Shown: positions 7,625-16,859, numbered from the stretch's first letter. The stretch: 42,516 bases of DNA from Candidatus Acidianus copahuensis (GCF_000632495.1 NZ_JFZT01000020.1:1-42516); one strand, 5' to 3'. Numbers and translations are program-made. Notes: generated by a model from the letters alone, not told the origin.

Positions 7625-8914
7625 ATGAATCCGTTAGTAGTCTTAATAATAGTTATACCATTAATAGGGAGTGCTTTCACAGAGATCAAGGAATGGTTAT
7701 CTATTCCTTTTTCATTGATAGACTTAATTTTTTCGTTATTTTTATACTTAGATATTCCAATTGAAGGAGTATTCTATGTAACAAGGTTAACTTGGTATTT
7801 CGTTCTTATGGTAACTTCAATTTATTTTCTTTCTTCTCTTTTTTCCATCAGGTACTTGAAAGGTGAAAAGACAAAGATCTCAAAGAAGACATATTTTGTC
7901 CTTCTAAATTTTTTTGCTTCCTCAATGCTATTTGCCTTAGTTATAAATAATCTAGGTCTAATGTGGGTAGGAATCGAGACTACAACAATAACTACTATTC
8001 TTCTTGTCCTAACAGAAGGAACGGAGACTTCTATAGAAGCCTCTTGGAGGTATACAATAATTGTCTCAGCAGGAGTTACTTTTGCCTTCATTTCTGTAAT
8101 TCTCGTATACTATTCAATTCATTCCTTAGCCGTTAATGTAGATCCTAAGCCATCTATAATTCTAGCATTAGCTAGTGGTATAGGACTTGTTGGGTTCGGA
8201 ACAAAAGTTGGTGTCTTTCCAATGAACACGTGGTTACCGGACGCACATAGCGAATCTCCTTCTCCAGTTAGCGCTATGTTTTCTGGAGTACTTTTACCGG
8301 TAGCTCTTTATGTTTTATATAGACTTTATGAAATTTATCCTATTGAACCTCTCTTTACGTGGGCTGCGACTATATCAATTTTTGTAGCATCCCTCATGAT
8401 GGCATCTCAAAAAAATATGAAGAGATTATTTGCTTATTCAACGATAGAAAACATGAACTTAGCCCTCCTAGGTTTTGCTTTAAATCAACCTTTAGGAGCA
8501 ATAATTCTTCTGGTCGCTCACGCCTTTGGAAAATCATCAGCTTTCTACACAACTGGGGTTATATTTAAGGCCTCTGGTAGTAAGGAGATTAGGCCTTATG
8601 GACTTTGGAAGCTTAAATACACGGGTTTATCACTTCTGTTTTCATCGCTTACTGTTACTGGAGCTCCTCCACTAGCGACATTTGTAGGGGAGTTTCTAAT
8701 CCTTTCGTCAGCCTTAAAGTACAGTCCTTTAATATTTTCCATCGTCATTTTCTCCTTAGCTGTGGCGTTTATTTCCATTAATTATCATGTAAGCAAAATG
8801 AGTTTTGAAGGTAATGAAAATTTAAAGGAAGATAAATTTATGGGAATAATATCTTTTGTAACATCATTAATTCCATTAATTATGGGAATAGCTCTCATAT
8901 GGTGGTTACTATGA
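7625..8914 (+). CDS. NuoM/HyfF-like membrane ion-pump subunit of an Ehr-like complex
   Basis: This 429-residue protein is built mostly of membrane helices and belongs to the antiporter-like ND4/ND5 family (HycC, HyfF, NuoM). Family motifs include IGLVGFGTKVGVFPMNTWLP and DAHSESPSPVSAMFSGVLLP, with the conserved lysine in FGTKVG and the broken helix typical of the proton channel, and later KRLFAYSTIENMNL and HAFGKSSAFYTTG. It should move protons or sodium in a membrane complex driven by the soluble arm encoded downstream. It is the first gene after the riboswitch-like leader, and its stop overlaps the next ATG (ATGA). Confidence 0.88.
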   Translation: MNPLVVLIIVIPLIGSAFTEIKEWLSIPFSLIDLIFSLFLYLDIPIEGVFYVTRLTWYFVLMVTSIYFLSSLFSIRYLKGEKTKISKKTYFVLLNFFASSMLFALVINNLGLMWVGIETTTITTILLVLTEGTETSIEASWRYTIIVSAGVTFAFISVILVYYSIHSLAVNVDPKPSIILALASGIGLVGFGTKVGVFPMNTWLPDAHSESPSPVSAMFSGVLLPVALYVLYRLYEIYPIEPLFTWAATISIFVASLMMASQKNMKRLFAYSTIENMNLALLGFALNQPLGAIILLVAHAFGKSSAFYTTGVIFKASGSKEIRPYGLWKLKYTGLSLLFSSLTVTGAPPLATFVGEFLILSSALKYSPLIFSIVIFSLAVAFISINYHVSKMSFEGNENLKEDKFMGIISFVTSLIPLIMGIALIWWLL

Positions 8915-10047
8915 GAATGATAGGGCAATTAGGTGAATTTTGTCTCTATTCAGACAGAATAGAAAAAGGAATTTGCCCTGAAAGGGAAACGTTGAAGAAA
9001 GAAAACTATCGTTCCATCCAAGGATTTACTTTCGCTTATGGACCTTCAGCAGGAGGATTGTTAGAATCAGTAGGAATAGATTTGGACACATTTGGCGAAT
9101 ATATATCCGACGTTAAGGTAATTCCTTATAAAATAAGGAAAGTCAGGGTTAAGTCAATAATAGACAATTCTATTCTATATGTAGAGAGAATAAATGGTAG
9201 CTTTTCTGCGTCTCACACAATTTCCTTCATTACAGCTATTGAAGAAGGTTTAGGCATAGAACCTCCATATGAGGTAAAAATTGGTAGGATTGTTGAGATG
9301 GAGTTGGAAAGAATTAGAAATCATCTCATAGTAATGCAGAGGGTGGTAGAAGCTGCTGGATTTTCAGTCCCCTCTTTTCAACTTCTTTACTTAATCGAGA
9401 AAGTTAACAGGGTTATAGCAAAGTCATTTGGACACAGATATTTTTACGGTGTTAATGGTTTAGGATCCTTAAGGTTTTATGAGGAAATCAAAAGCCTAGA
9501 GGAGATAAAGAAAGAGTATAAAGAAATTTATCGGGGAATTATTGACAACAGGATATTCATTGATAGACTCCAGTCGAATGGAGTTATAGTTGATAAGGAA
9601 GGAATTGGACCAGTAGCTAGATCTGCATCTTTTAAAAATGATGCTAGAAATGATGGTAATTATGCAGAGATTTATAAGGAATTAGGTTTCTCAACTGTAA
9701 CTTATGATGAAGGAGACGCATTTGGTAGGTTTATAGTAAGAGGAGAGGAAGTTGAGGAGAGTTTGAGAATTCTCTCCTCAATTAATCTTCATTCAGTAGA
9801 ATATGAATCTAAAAAGAGAAATAATGAAGGAGAGGGAATTGGAAGGGTTGAAAGTCCTTCAGGAGATCTAGCCTATTACGTAAAAGTCAATGAAAATATT
9901 ATAAAGGAAGTATATCTTTTTGCTCCATCAAGTTATAATATTTTGGCTTTTTCTTCTTCGATGGTAAAAAACATTTTTACAGATTTTCCTTTTAACTGGG
10001 AAAGTTTTGGTATATGGCTTTCAGAGGTAGGGGTGATCTTTGAATGA
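8911..10047 (+). CDS. Hydrogenase-like large subunit (NuoD/HycE family) lacking Ni ligands
   Basis: The product is about 378 residues, homologous to group 4 [NiFe]-hydrogenase large subunits and NuoD (blocks RSIQGFTFAYGPSAGGLLES, VEMELERIRNHL, FGHRYFYGVNGLG). Hydrogenases have ERICGICS near the N-terminus. Here it reads ERINGSFS, with N95 and F98 in place of both cysteines. The C-terminal DPCxxC motif is replaced by a cysteine-free end (FPFNWESFGIWLSEVGV). The only cysteines, C11 and C22, are near the start. It cannot hold the NiFe site and is best placed in the energy-converting hydrogenase-related (Ehr) group. The start at 8911 is chosen for the ATGA overlap with the previous stop; the frame is open from 8899. 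Confidence 0.85.
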   Translation: MRMIGQLGEFCLYSDRIEKGICPERETLKKENYRSIQGFTFAYGPSAGGLLESVGIDLDTFGEYISDVKVIPYKIRKVRVKSIIDNSILYVERINGSFSASHTISFITAIEEGLGIEPPYEVKIGRIVEMELERIRNHLIVMQRVVEAAGFSVPSFQLLYLIEKVNRVIAKSFGHRYFYGVNGLGSLRFYEEIKSLEEIKKEYKEIYRGIIDNRIFIDRLQSNGVIVDKEGIGPVARSASFKNDARNDGNYAEIYKELGFSTVTYDEGDAFGRFIVRGEEVEESLRILSSINLHSVEYESKKRNNEGEGIGRVESPSGDLAYYVKVNENIIKEVYLFAPSSYNILAFSSSMVKNIFTDFPFNWESFGIWLSEVGVIFE

Positions 10048-10640
10048 GTTGGTTTCTAAAAGGAATTAGAAAGGGGATTAAAACTGAGAAAGAAGTTAAG
10101 GAAATAGCACCTTGGGCAACGTCGTTGATAGGAAATGGGAAGTTTGATGACTGTCCTACTAAAGCATTAGATAACGGTTGGAACTCTGGAAAATGTATAT
10201 TCTGCAGAAAATGCTATCCAAACTATTCTCCATCAGGAGACTATAGAATGGGTAGCGTAACCAGAAGAGTTCCACTGTTTAAGAGATCCTTTTACCTTTA
10301 TCCTATTGATACTGGTAGTTGTGGTTCATGTAATGTTGAGCTTAAGCTAATATCTTCTCCGCAATACGATATGACTAGATTTGGAATATTCTTCACAAAT
10401 ACACCAAGACATGCAGATGCATTGGTAGTGATGGGAGTTTTAACTGACGGAATGGAGGATGCGTTTAGAAGGGCATTTGATGCAATGCCTAATCCAAAAT
10501 TAGTTATTGCTTTAGGTTCATGCGCAATTTCCGGAGGTTTATTCGGAAAGGGAGTTAAGGCTGATGTTATAATCCCAGGATGTCCCCCTAGTCCTCCAAC
10601 TATTATAGATGCAATATTAAGGGCAAGAGGCGAAAAATAA
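10044..10640 (+). CDS. NuoB/HycG-like small subunit with extra N-terminal Fe-S motif
   Basis: This 198-residue protein carries the complete ligand set for the proximal (N2-type) [4Fe-4S] cluster: C93 and C96 (GSCGSCNVE), C160 (LGSCAISGG) and C180 (PGCPPSPP). The N-terminal part has C37, C51, C54 and C57 (DDCPTKAL, KCIFCRKCYP), which could bind one additional cluster and resembles half of the ferredoxin-like HycF/NuoI subunit fused to the small subunit. It would pass electrons to or from the large-subunit cavity. ATGA overlap with the gene before, and a one-base overlap with the gene after, indicate tight translational coupling. Confidence 0.87.
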   Translation: MSWFLKGIRKGIKTEKEVKEIAPWATSLIGNGKFDDCPTKALDNGWNSGKCIFCRKCYPNYSPSGDYRMGSVTRRVPLFKRSFYLYPIDTGSCGSCNVELKLISSPQYDMTRFGIFFTNTPRHADALVVMGVLTDGMEDAFRRAFDAMPNPKLVIALGSCAISGGLFGKGVKADVIIPGCPPSPPTIIDAILRARGEK

Positions 10641-12385
10641 TGATAATTGAATATCTTATTATATTCACATTAGTACTAGCTCTAATTTCTGTTAAGTGGA
10701 AAAGGATAGCTTACGCGTTGTTATCGCTAGACTCGTTGTTCTTTATTTGGTTTGGAATAAATCAGTTTTCTTTGTTAAATTACTTAGGTGTGTTTTCTAT
10801 TGTAGGCGGTTTTGTATGGTTTTTCTCTTCGTTATTCTCAATTTTTTATGATCATGAGAAGTGGCTGGCTCCATCTTTCATAACATCTATTCTAGGGATG
10901 CAAATAGCCCTTATTTCTAGCACATATCTTCAATTTTTAGCTGGTTATGAGATAATGACTATTCCAGCTTACTTCGCTATAGGTGTAAACAGGCTAATGA
11001 AATCTCCAGCGTTTACTTTTATGGCTTTTGGGGAATTTAGTACTGTCTTAGTTCTAGTGGGGTTCTTAGATGCGTATTTGCAGACGGGTTCACTTTACTT
11101 CCAACATGTGTTTACCTATTTACCGTTAGTCTTGGTTTCCTTTGGTTTTATGATAAAGATGGGTATTTTTCCTTTCTTGGTTACAGAGTGGTTGCCGATA
11201 GCTCATGGAAGCGCGCCTTCGAATCTCTCTGCAATTCTTAGTGCATCCATGACATTAATAGCAGTGTATGGTTTAACTAGAATGGCGATTCTATCTCCTT
11301 CGGATATCTTCCTTGGTCTTCTACTTATGGCTATAGGCGCATTTTCTACTCTTTTTGGTTCCCTTTATTCTTATGTAAATGAACACGTAAAGGGTCTTCT
11401 TGCCTTTAGCACAGTTGAAAATGATGGTGCAATCTTGGCTTCAATCGGATTATATATTTCTTATCCTAACCATGTTCTCTCCTTATTTGCATTAGCTACT
11501 GTAACTCTTTTCGTTTCTGCTCATTCTCTAGCGAAGACAGGGCTCTTTCTATCAACAGGTTTGATTCAAGGTGAATCAATTAGTTCTTCAAACACACTTA
11601 AGGATACGTTTTCTGTTGTTGGAGTAGTACTTCTAACCTCTTCAATGTCAGGTCTTTTGCCAACATTAGGAGGAGTAGCAACATGGGCGCTTCTCGAATC
11701 TCTTTTCATGGATGCTTTCGTTTTACATTCAGTGCTATCAATCATTCCAATTTTAGTCGGGACTATCATAGCAATGGGTGAAGGGTTTGCGACTGCTGCA
11801 ATGATAAAATATGTTTCTTTTACTCAGATCTTTAAGACTTCCTATGGAAAGGATATTAGAAAATCTGCGATTGTTCTTACTGTAGGAGTTCTCGTTTTGA
11901 TCGCTGGATCTTTATCCATTTTTCTTTTCCCTTCCTTTATTTCAGGTACTAACTTAGGTGTTCCACCTGGATTTTTGTTATCTTCAAGGTTTTCGTCTTC
12001 TGCTTTTGGAGGAATAGCTCCATTCTTCATTCTGTTCTTAATACCTTTCTTTTCCCTCTTGTTAATCCTAGTTTTCGGAAAACCTAAAACTAGAACGGCC
12101 GAGGTCTGGAACAATGGAAGAGAAATCAAGGATAAGTATACTTCCTTTGCATACTCAAACAACATCAGGCTTATGTTAAGAAAACTACTTAGAACCAAAG
12201 TTCTAATTAATGGTGTAGAAATAGCAGAGGATATTTTTTGGATAGCAATGCTTAAGATTTCCAGGTCTTACATTAAGTTTTCCAAGCTAATTGCAACGGC
12301 ATATATGAACAGCGACTTAAGGATTTACATGGTTTATATGATTATTGCGTTCATAGTCGTAGTTTTGTTAGTGGTGGTAATATGA
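10640..12385 (+). CDS. HyfB/HycC-like membrane ion-pump subunit
   Basis: This second antiporter-like subunit has 581 residues and many membrane helices. Motifs of the ND5/ND2-like family are visible: FLAGYEIMTIPAYF with the conserved glutamate in an early helix, SFGFMIKMGIFPFLVTEWLP and IAHGSAPSNLSAILSA with the conserved lysine, and AFSTVENDGAILA. The long C-terminal part, with a hydrophilic stretch (FGKPKTRTAEVWNNGREIKD) before the last helix, matches HyfB-type rather than NuoL with a full lateral helix. Together with the subunit at 7625 it gives the complex two potential ion channels. Confidence 0.87.
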   Translation: MIIEYLIIFTLVLALISVKWKRIAYALLSLDSLFFIWFGINQFSLLNYLGVFSIVGGFVWFFSSLFSIFYDHEKWLAPSFITSILGMQIALISSTYLQFLAGYEIMTIPAYFAIGVNRLMKSPAFTFMAFGEFSTVLVLVGFLDAYLQTGSLYFQHVFTYLPLVLVSFGFMIKMGIFPFLVTEWLPIAHGSAPSNLSAILSASMTLIAVYGLTRMAILSPSDIFLGLLLMAIGAFSTLFGSLYSYVNEHVKGLLAFSTVENDGAILASIGLYISYPNHVLSLFALATVTLFVSAHSLAKTGLFLSTGLIQGESISSSNTLKDTFSVVGVVLLTSSMSGLLPTLGGVATWALLESLFMDAFVLHSVLSIIPILVGTIIAMGEGFATAAMIKYVSFTQIFKTSYGKDIRKSAIVLTVGVLVLIAGSLSIFLFPSFISGTNLGVPPGFLLSSRFSSSAFGGIAPFFILFLIPFFSLLLILVFGKPKTRTAEVWNNGREIKDKYTSFAYSNNIRLMLRKLLRTKVLINGVEIAEDIFWIAMLKISRSYIKFSKLIATAYMNSDLRIYMVYMIIAFIVVVLLVVVI

Positions 12386-13323
12386 TCTCGCAGATCGTTG
12401 AGGCAATAGTTCAAGTTCTCGGTTCTTTCTTACTTGCCCCACTTTATGTTGGCATCCTTGATAAGCTAAAGGGTATGGTATCTTCAAGAAAGGCACAAAG
12501 CGTATTTCAACCATACTATGATATCTTTAAACTCTTAAGAAAGGAAACCATCTTACCAAATAGTTCGGGCTTGATTTTCCTTTATACTCCATACTTTGTT
12601 CTTGCTACTTATATACTCATTTCCTTTGTTATTCCAGTTGTTTATCCAGAACCAGTATTCTTTACACCTGTTGTTGACTTTTTAGGAGGAGCGCTTCTCT
12701 TCTCCTTAGCTGCGTTCCTGAAGACTATAGAGGCGATGGAGTCAAAGAGTAACCTGGTCGCCTTGGGGGTATCTAGAGTAATGTCTTTTAACTTTTTAGG
12801 AGAGGCAACGCTTATCACTGTCTTCTTTGCAGTAGCTCTTTCTACAGGAACAAATAACCCCTATGTTGAGTCCCATTTTGTTCTTAACCCTTCAAATTAT
12901 CTTGCGCTAGATCATGTGTTGGCCTCAGTTTCATTTTTTATGCTTTGGCTGTTTGAAACGGGTAAGCTACCTGTAGAGAGCTCTGGTCTAAATGAGTTGG
13001 GAATGATTGATGACTCCTTAACCTACGAATATAGTGGAAAACCATTAGCTATACTAAAGTGGGGAAGTTATCTTAAGGCGTATCTACTAGGATCTGTCCT
13101 ACTTAATGTATTTTTCCTCCCGTGGGGATTGTTTACAGGAGTTTTAGGTTCAATAATTGACGTGGGAGTTATGTTCCTAAAGTGGCTTCTCTTAATATCA
13201 ATAGTTCTAATATTGGAGACTTCCTTGGCAAAATTTAGACTCTTTAAGGTACAGGACTTTTTAGCTGTAGCCTTAGTATTGTCAGTTATTTCCCTGTTCT
13301 TTTCGGTGGTAGGTTATGTCTGA
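12382..13323 (+). CDS. NuoH/HycD-like membrane subunit
   Basis: This 313-residue membrane protein belongs to the ND1/HycD/EchB family that docks the soluble arm to the membrane. Family features are LLAPLYVGILDKLKGMVSSRKAQSVFQPYYDIFKL near the N-terminus (the arginine-rich Q-module-facing loop), a central LVALGVSRVMSFNFLGEATL, and FETGKLPVESSGLNELGMID, the acidic loop conserved in HycD/HyfC. It starts with an ATGA overlap and ends 8 bases inside the next gene. Confidence 0.88.
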   Translation: MISQIVEAIVQVLGSFLLAPLYVGILDKLKGMVSSRKAQSVFQPYYDIFKLLRKETILPNSSGLIFLYTPYFVLATYILISFVIPVVYPEPVFFTPVVDFLGGALLFSLAAFLKTIEAMESKSNLVALGVSRVMSFNFLGEATLITVFFAVALSTGTNNPYVESHFVLNPSNYLALDHVLASVSFFMLWLFETGKLPVESSGLNELGMIDDSLTYEYSGKPLAILKWGSYLKAYLLGSVLLNVFFLPWGLFTGVLGSIIDVGVMFLKWLLLISIVLILETSLAKFRLFKVQDFLAVALVLSVISLFFSVVGYV

Positions 13324-13933
13324 AATACTAGACTTAATGTATATTCTTGTAATAGTTTTAGCTTTTTATGTACAAGGACAAGCTTATTACAGACCGTTAG
13401 TTAAGGCGTTTGGAGTTCAATCTACGATCATAGCTGTTATATCCTTTTACTTCTTCTTAACTACAGGAATTATTGATTACATCATCCTAGGTATAATATT
13501 AATAGCAATAAGAGGAGTGGTAACGCCCTTGGTTCTACTAAAAGTATTGGGAGGAAAGTATGGAGAACGAGAAAAAATTAGTGGCGTCGCGTCCCTCCTT
13601 ATTGTGGATATGGCTTTCTTTTTCGTTGCAGTATTAGTCATCTTTATTGTGGCGATAACAAAAATATTTCCTAATGACCTAGATCTTCTTTTTTCTTTTT
13701 CGCTTTTCTTTCAAGGACTTTTCCTAATAGCGTCAAGAAGATCGACTCCCTCACAAATTCTGGGTTATTTAGAAGAGGAAAACGCTATAGTACTTTTAGG
13801 TATTTCCTTAATTCCTATTCCCTTGCTTATTGAGGTAAGCATATTTTTAGACGTGCTAGGACTTGTTGTGATCTCTTCAGTCATTATTCTTGAGAAGAAG
13901 GAGCATCTTCCAATAGATGAACTCAAGGGATAA
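13316..13933 (+). CDS. HyfE-like small membrane subunit
   Basis: This product has 205 residues with about six hydrophobic helices and a short polar C-terminus (EKKEHLPIDELKG). Size, position after the HycD-like gene and sequence pattern (IRGVVTPLVLLKVL, EEENAIVLLGISLIPIPLLIE) fit HyfE, the NuoK-like component of hydrogenase-4 type complexes. It completes a six-gene operon in which every junction overlaps by 1 to 8 bases, so the subunits are probably made in fixed proportion. Confidence 0.82.
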   Translation: MSEILDLMYILVIVLAFYVQGQAYYRPLVKAFGVQSTIIAVISFYFFLTTGIIDYIILGIILIAIRGVVTPLVLLKVLGGKYGEREKISGVASLLIVDMAFFFVAVLVIFIVAITKIFPNDLDLLFSFSLFFQGLFLIASRRSTPSQILGYLEEENAIVLLGISLIPIPLLIEVSIFLDVLGLVVISSVIILEKKEHLPIDELKG

Positions 13934-13975
13934 TAAAAACAATTTTTAATTAAATTTAAAATTTTATTATGTATA
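13934..13975 (+). terminator. T-rich convergent end of the Ehr-like operon
   Basis: T-tracts (ATTTTTAA, ATTTTATT) sit directly after the last stop and face the convergent ParA gene at 14001. Archaeal termination at T-runs is expected here; there is no strong hairpin. Confidence 0.35.
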
Positions 13976-14000
13976 ATATAAAAAGATAAAGCAGATCTTT

Positions 14001-14708
14001 TTACGTTTTGATGGAATTTTTCCTCTCAAGTAAAAAAGATATTTTTTCCACTAACCTGTTAATTTCACTTGGAGGAGGAACGTTCATGAATCCTTTGAAG
14101 AGAATGTCCTTATTAAAAGGGATCTTAACTATTTTATCCTCAGGCCATCCTTCCACTTTTACGTCTTCCCTAACCATGTTTATTACTAGTGCTGGTGATG
14201 TGATGTATGGATTAGGCACAATCCTGTTTACTACCTCTGGAAAGTAATTTAGACTACTGAGAGTTATCTGCAAAGATAAACCAGGAGTTGTTACCGGTAT
14301 TCCACTACAGTTAAATTCTCCAAGTATGTCCCAATATGCTCGCATTTCAAGGTTACAAATGTCATCGTTAAATGTGGGAGGGTTATCAGTTACTACTACA
14401 TCTACATCTCTTAACGCTTCCCTATAATATTTAGAAATTTCTCTAGGCGTAGGAATTCTAGAAGGTTGAAAATTGGATAACGAGAGAATTCTTAAATTCC
14501 CCCTTTCAGTCATAAAGTCACCTTCAACACCTTCTGCAACGTAATTAACTAGTCCATTCCGAAGACCAAAAGATCTACTTATAGTGCTATTGTAATCTCT
14601 ATCTACTATAAGGACTTTATATGATTTAGATAGTTCACTAGATAGATAATATGCTATAGTGGACTTCCCTACTCCTCCCTTAACACCTATTACTGAAAAT
14701 CTTAACAT
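14001..14708 (-). CDS. ParA/MinD-like P-loop ATPase
   Basis: This 235-residue protein has a deviant Walker A motif (KGGVGKST, residues 10-17), the signature lysine of ParA/MinD ATPases, then LIVDRDYNST as switch I and VVVTDNPP as the Walker B region. The family forms ATP-dependent dimers that position DNA or protein cargo. No ParB-like partner lies next to it. A related but clearly different ParA gene is at 17377-18009, so the two bracket the glycosidase and zinc-finger genes. Its cargo is unknown. Confidence 0.82.
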   Translation of the reverse strand: MLRFSVIGVKGGVGKSTIAYYLSSELSKSYKVLIVDRDYNSTISRSFGLRNGLVNYVAEGVEGDFMTERGNLRILSLSNFQPSRIPTPREISKYYREALRDVDVVVTDNPPTFNDDICNLEMRAYWDILGEFNCSGIPVTTPGLSLQITLSSLNYFPEVVNRIVPNPYITSPALVINMVREDVKVEGWPEDKIVKIPFNKDILFKGFMNVPPPSEINRLVEKISFLLERKNSIKT

Positions 14709-15119
14709 ATTTTCTAGTAAGTATCTATTTGTTAATATAGATTAAAAATCTTACCCAATTAAGAGTTATTTACAATTTATTTAAATGTATTTTTTACATT
14801 CTAAATTATAAAAATATATATTTTTCATATTAGGATAAAAATTAATAAATTAACTAGAGAGTATATTAACGCTAACTCGGATTTTAATTTTACGTTTCAT
14901 CATAAGCGCAAGTTTAAAAGCGAAAAGCTTAGATCTTTTAACTAAATATCATCCATTAAAATAGTTTATATACTTTAAGGGATTATCCGCGATCATGTTA
15001 TCTTCTAGGTTCCCTTAACTCATCAAGAAAGCTTTTAAAAATAACGTAACATAAAAATAAGAATAGTTCGTTCACCTTTGTACGTCATAGCTTTAATAAC
15101 AGGATATGGAATCTATAAC
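14709..15119. other. AT-rich gap between ParA and glycosidase, no clear gene
   Basis: I see no convincing coding frame. A short plus-strand stretch just before 15120 reads SPLYVIALITGYGIYNLT, which resembles part of a transporter helix, but it is too short to call. Confidence 0.4.
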
Positions 15120-16277
15120 TTAACCAAACATCTGTGTCGCTTCTTTAAATACAAGAGCAGATGGCTTTTCCTTCATATCAAAATCATAAACGCCAAACTT
15201 TAAATCATAACCAAAGTTCCATTCGAAGTTATCTATTAATGACCAATGAAGGTATCCTTCAACTTTAGCGTTGGATTTAGTTATCCACTCTAAATGCTCA
15301 AGGATAAACTTAGGTCTTAAGGAATCTGAAGAGTCAGCAACACCGTTTTCAGTTATGTATATAGGTTTTCCTAATTTTGATGCATCTTCTATAACTTCCT
15401 TTATTCCTCTCGGATAAATTTCCCATCCATAATCTGATACTGGATATCCATCTAAAGATCTATTCCCTTGACATAGAAAGCCATATCCTTTAATAGGTCG
15501 CATATCCTCAAATTTTAACCTTGAGTAATAGTTAACGCCTATCCAATCAATGTTTACTTTGCTGAGAAATTTCCATATCATGATATCTTTCAATCTCTCA
15601 TCGCCTTCTATAGCTGGAAAATTGTAAACTATTCCTGTTTTAGTTCCCCTTTTTCGAAATTCATCATAAATTTGATTATGTGCATCTATTACGTTTTGAG
15701 TAACTTTCTCAGATACACTTTGATTACTTATACCAGGAGGAAATATTCCAGAAAGATAACCAAAGTTTATCATAGCGTTAGGCTCGTTAAATGTACACCA
15801 AAAGTCGACGTATTCCGACAACTCATCAAAGGAAATAAGGGAAAACTCCTTAAATTCCTTAATTGTATCTTTAGAGTACCATCCTAGACTACCTTGTCCT
15901 AAGAAGCTTTCTCTAGCTGTTATTGGATCGTGAATCCATAGAGGGAGAACAAAGTGATTCAAACAGAGGAAAACAGTGAAACCCTTATCCTTTAAATCCT
16001 TTAGAATTTTCCTATACGTCAGGAGAGCCTCTCTAGATATTTTTCCGTGAACTGGCATAATCCTTTCCCAACTCAAACTAGTCCTCCAGGCATTAGCGTT
16101 AATTTTTCTAGCTAAGTCGTGGATTTTATCATAATTTTTAAGATAAAAATTCTTTATAGGTAAACCACTTACTTTTCCAAGAATTACGTTTGTAGGATCT
16201 GAAAGCCATTTCCCCCAATCGCTATTAGGGTTAAATTCCTCATATTGAAATGCAGAGGCGGAAAAACCGTATAGCAT
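15120..16277 (-). CDS. GH1 beta-glycosidase, short form
   Basis: This 385-residue family 1 glycoside hydrolase has both catalytic glutamates: E165 in TFNEPN (acid/base) and E310 in ITENG (nucleophile). Other family marks are FSASAFQYE near the start, ANAWRTSLSWERIMP, WIGVNYYSRL and HWSLIDNFEWNFGYDLKFG. It is about 100 residues shorter than the well-known Sulfolobus LacS enzyme, so loops around the sugar-binding pocket are probably reduced and the specificity may differ. No signal peptide is visible, suggesting intracellular hydrolysis of beta-linked gluco- or galactosides. Confidence 0.9.
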   Translation of the reverse strand: MLYGFSASAFQYEEFNPNSDWGKWLSDPTNVILGKVSGLPIKNFYLKNYDKIHDLARKINANAWRTSLSWERIMPVHGKISREALLTYRKILKDLKDKGFTVFLCLNHFVLPLWIHDPITARESFLGQGSLGWYSKDTIKEFKEFSLISFDELSEYVDFWCTFNEPNAMINFGYLSGIFPPGISNQSVSEKVTQNVIDAHNQIYDEFRKRGTKTGIVYNFPAIEGDERLKDIMIWKFLSKVNIDWIGVNYYSRLKFEDMRPIKGYGFLCQGNRSLDGYPVSDYGWEIYPRGIKEVIEDASKLGKPIYITENGVADSSDSLRPKFILEHLEWITKSNAKVEGYLHWSLIDNFEWNFGYDLKFGVYDFDMKEKPSALVFKEATQMFG

Positions 16278-16859
16278 AAAATGATCTAAGGCACTGATTA
16301 TTTACATTTATCTAGAAACCGTTATTTCCTTTAGACTCACTAAAAAATTTTAAAATAAATGAATTCTATCTAACGGAGCAAAGGATTAAATGGATAACTA
16401 TCTCGACTTCTATAAATGCTGGGATCATAGGAAAGTGTTGCAAAATTATGATAAATCGTTAGATTAAGGTATAATTAACGTCATTTACTAAGACTTTAAC
16501 AACATCTGACGACATGATGGAACATAGTAAAATAACTAATTTTGAAGGAATTATAAAAAATTTTCTGAAGAATAAAAATTTTAATGGAAAGAGCATATAA
16601 GTAAATTTTTATTGCTATAGGTTCTGAATGTTATGTATTAAACTGATAGCGTCTAGCATTAAAGAGGGAATTTTACCTCATGTCAGGAATTTAATATTTT
16701 TCTTTCTATGAAGATCTTATTCAGAACTAATTTTAGGTTAAATGTAACTCGCCTAGTCTTATATTTTTGGAGAAAAAGAAATTTGACTATACCATTTTAA
16801 AGTTTAATACTAAGACTAAGCTATGAAAATACTATAAATGAAGTTTGAGAGATCTAACT
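16278..16859. other. Intergenic stretch, no gene seen
   Basis: Only very short frames (about 25 residues) were found. A TATA-like ACTATAAA at 16831-16838 serves the zinc-finger gene. Confidence 0.45.
16831..16839 (+). promoter_or_regulatory. TATA box for the zinc-finger gene
   Basis: ACTATAAAT is centred 25 bases before the ATG at 16860. This supports that start over an upstream GTG- or ATG-type start in the same frame. Confidence 0.55.

Noticed and set aside
7507..7689. Minus-strand open frame of 60 codons across the leader
   Set aside because: It runs through the riboswitch hairpins and the start of the NuoM-like gene, with proline/arginine-rich low-quality content; a shadow frame.
14960..15119. 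Transporter gene fragment (SPLYVIALITGYGIYNLT on the plus strand)
   Set aside because: Only about 20 residues, with no further similarity on either side and overlapping the glycosidase end; likely chance.
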